DNA of 8,285 nt from Alphaproteobacteria bacterium (GTDB lineage Bacteria > Pseudomonadota > Alphaproteobacteria > Micavibrionales > UBA2020). Both the position numbers and the translations under genes were made by a program. Where the stretch lies: NCBI GenBank assembly GCA_029266795.1, contig JAQSWE010000113.1, forward strand, positions 1 to 8,285, in the 5' to 3' direction. Shown here in pieces: positions 7,561-8,285 of this stretch. Under the pieces are notes generated by a model that saw nothing but the letters and a program-made list of their open reading frames with translations, did not search any database and was not told the origin of the DNA. Numbering within the stretch: position 1 is the first letter of the stretch; the number at the start of each line of letters is the position of its first letter.

Positions 7561-7623
7561 TGATTTGGCGCTTCCCCGTCTATATTATCTTTTATAGTAA
7601 ATTTTACGCGCGAGGGATAGCCC
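7561..7623. promoter_or_regulatory. Divergent hutI/hutF intergenic promoter region
   Basis: This 63-nt gap separates two divergent starts, so it should hold both promoters. Its centre (7581-7605) is strikingly AT-rich compared with the flanking genes. For hutF, TATAGT (7593-7598) is a plausible -10; I see no good -35. For hutI, GATAAT on the - strand (complement of 7584-7589) is a plausible -10 about 24 nt before the ATG. An imperfect dyad, CTATA (7580-7584) and TATAG (7593-7597) separated by 8 nt, overlaps both candidate boxes and could be an operator. It does not resemble the HutC operator as I remember it. Confidence 0.5.
7612..7617 (+). promoter_or_regulatory. Ribosome binding site that fixes the hutF GTG start
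   Basis: GAGGGA at 7612-7617 lies 6 nt before the GTG at 7624. No ATG occurs upstream in this frame at a sensible place, and the residues following the GTG match the HutF N-terminus, so the gene uses GTG. Confidence 0.7.
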
Positions 7624-8285
7624 GTGACCACACTGTTTGCAGAAACGGCCCTGTTGCCTGACGGATGGGCCGACAACGTGCTGGTCGAAATCGACAAGGA
7701 AGGCTGGATCGTCGGCGTCGATACCTTCAAGACGATGCCCCAGAATAGCGCCGATGTCGAAATCATCCACGGGCCGCTGATTCCCGGCATGCCCAATATC
7801 CACAGCCATGCTTTTCAGCGGGCCATGGCAGGCCTCGCAGAGCGCGCCTCGGGCAAAAAAGATACATTCTGGAGCTGGCGCGATACGATGTACCGTTTCC
7901 TTGCGTTTCTGGAGCCGGAGGATATGCAGGCCGTAGCGGCGCAATGCTACGTCGATTTGCTGAAGGCGGGGTACACATCCGTCGGGGAATTCCACTATAT
8001 CCATCATCAGCTGGATGGCCGCCCCTACGACAATAAATCGGTGATGTCGCAGGAAGTCATACAGGCGGCCCTCGAGACCGGAATTGCCATCACGCATCTG
8101 CCGTCGCTTTACGCCTATGGCGGCTTCGGCGAAACGCCGCCTGCGGAAGGCCAGCGCCGCTTCATCAATAACGTGCCCGCCTTGATGCGCATCATCGAGG
8201 AATTGCATGGGGAGTTCAAGAACACGCCCCAGGTAACGATCGGTCTCGCGCATCACTCGCTGCGCGCCGTATCCCCCGGCATGTT
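7624..8285 (+). CDS. hutF: Formimidoylglutamate deiminase, 5' part only
   Basis: Fourth step of the five-step route: N-formimino-L-glutamate plus water to N-formyl-L-glutamate and ammonia, feeding HutG. The reading frame starts at GTG 7624 and stays open to the window edge, giving 220 residues of a protein usually near 450. The start TTLFAETALLPDGWADNV matches HutF. The metal-binding NIHSHAFQR (His60, His62) opens the amidohydrolase barrel and is followed by AMAGLAE, FWSWRDTMYRF, LLKAGYTSVGEFHYIHH, EGQRRFIN and LAHHSLRAVSP, all typical of the family. The later metal ligands lie beyond the edge, so integrity of the whole gene cannot be judged. It is divergent from hutI across a 63-nt gap, probably sharing regulation. 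Confidence 0.95.
   Translation, partial: MTTLFAETALLPDGWADNVLVEIDKEGWIVGVDTFKTMPQNSADVEIIHGPLIPGMPNIHSHAFQRAMAGLAERASGKKDTFWSWRDTMYRFLAFLEPEDMQAVAAQCYVDLLKAGYTSVGEFHYIHHQLDGRPYDNKSVMSQEVIQAALETGIAITHLPSLYAYGGFGETPPAEGQRRFINNVPALMRIIEELHGEFKNTPQVTIGLAHHSLRAVSPGM

Noticed and set aside
7561..7623. HutC operator in the divergent gap
   Set aside because: No sequence resembling the TGTATA-type HutC site as I know it from Pseudomonas is present.
7585..8256. 223-residue - strand open frame
   Set aside because: Antisense to hutF, whose GTG-started + strand frame matches the family throughout.

Overview
The window is a histidine-utilisation (hut) locus from a Gram-negative bacterium, most likely an alphaproteobacterium. 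This rests on three things: the mitochondrial-like style of the dihydrolipoamide dehydrogenase, the closeness of the Hut proteins to proteobacterial versions as I remember them, and GC-rich coding sequence with G/C-favoured third positions. I cannot name a genus. No tRNA, rRNA, CRISPR array, insertion sequence or phage gene is visible.

Layout: positions 1-250 hold a strong hairpin (26-55) and a leader with possible promoter elements. A rightward block follows: lpd (251-1576), hutU (1588-3273), hutH (3297-4838) and hutG (4838-5635). The spacing is operon-like: 11 nt, 23 nt and a 1-nt stop/start overlap. A leftward block faces it: hutI (7560-6334), then a small gene for an exported protein (6324-5632), 9 nt apart. 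The two blocks meet tail to tail with a 4-nt overlap, leaving no room for a terminator between the stops. hutF starts at 7624 on the + strand, divergent from hutI across a 63-nt AT-rich gap, and runs off the right edge.

Together the genes encode the later hut route via N-formylglutamate. HutH converts histidine to urocanate and ammonia. HutU makes imidazolonepropionate, and HutI makes formimino-glutamate. HutF makes N-formylglutamate and ammonia, and HutG makes glutamate and formate. Having both HutF and a deformylase-type HutG fits this five-step route rather than the one-step formiminoglutamase route. No hutC repressor or histidine transporter lies in the window.

The most notable points are: (1) the Lpd homologue appears to lack about 27 residues in frame, removing the conserved Ala-Thr-Gly segment that closes the FAD domain; (2) an uncharacterised exported protein, perhaps DUF4919-like, is coupled to hutI; (3) lpd is physically tied to hutUHG; (4) the two hut blocks overlap at their 3' ends. 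I see no wholly new system here. The pathway is classical, and the interest lies in these departures.
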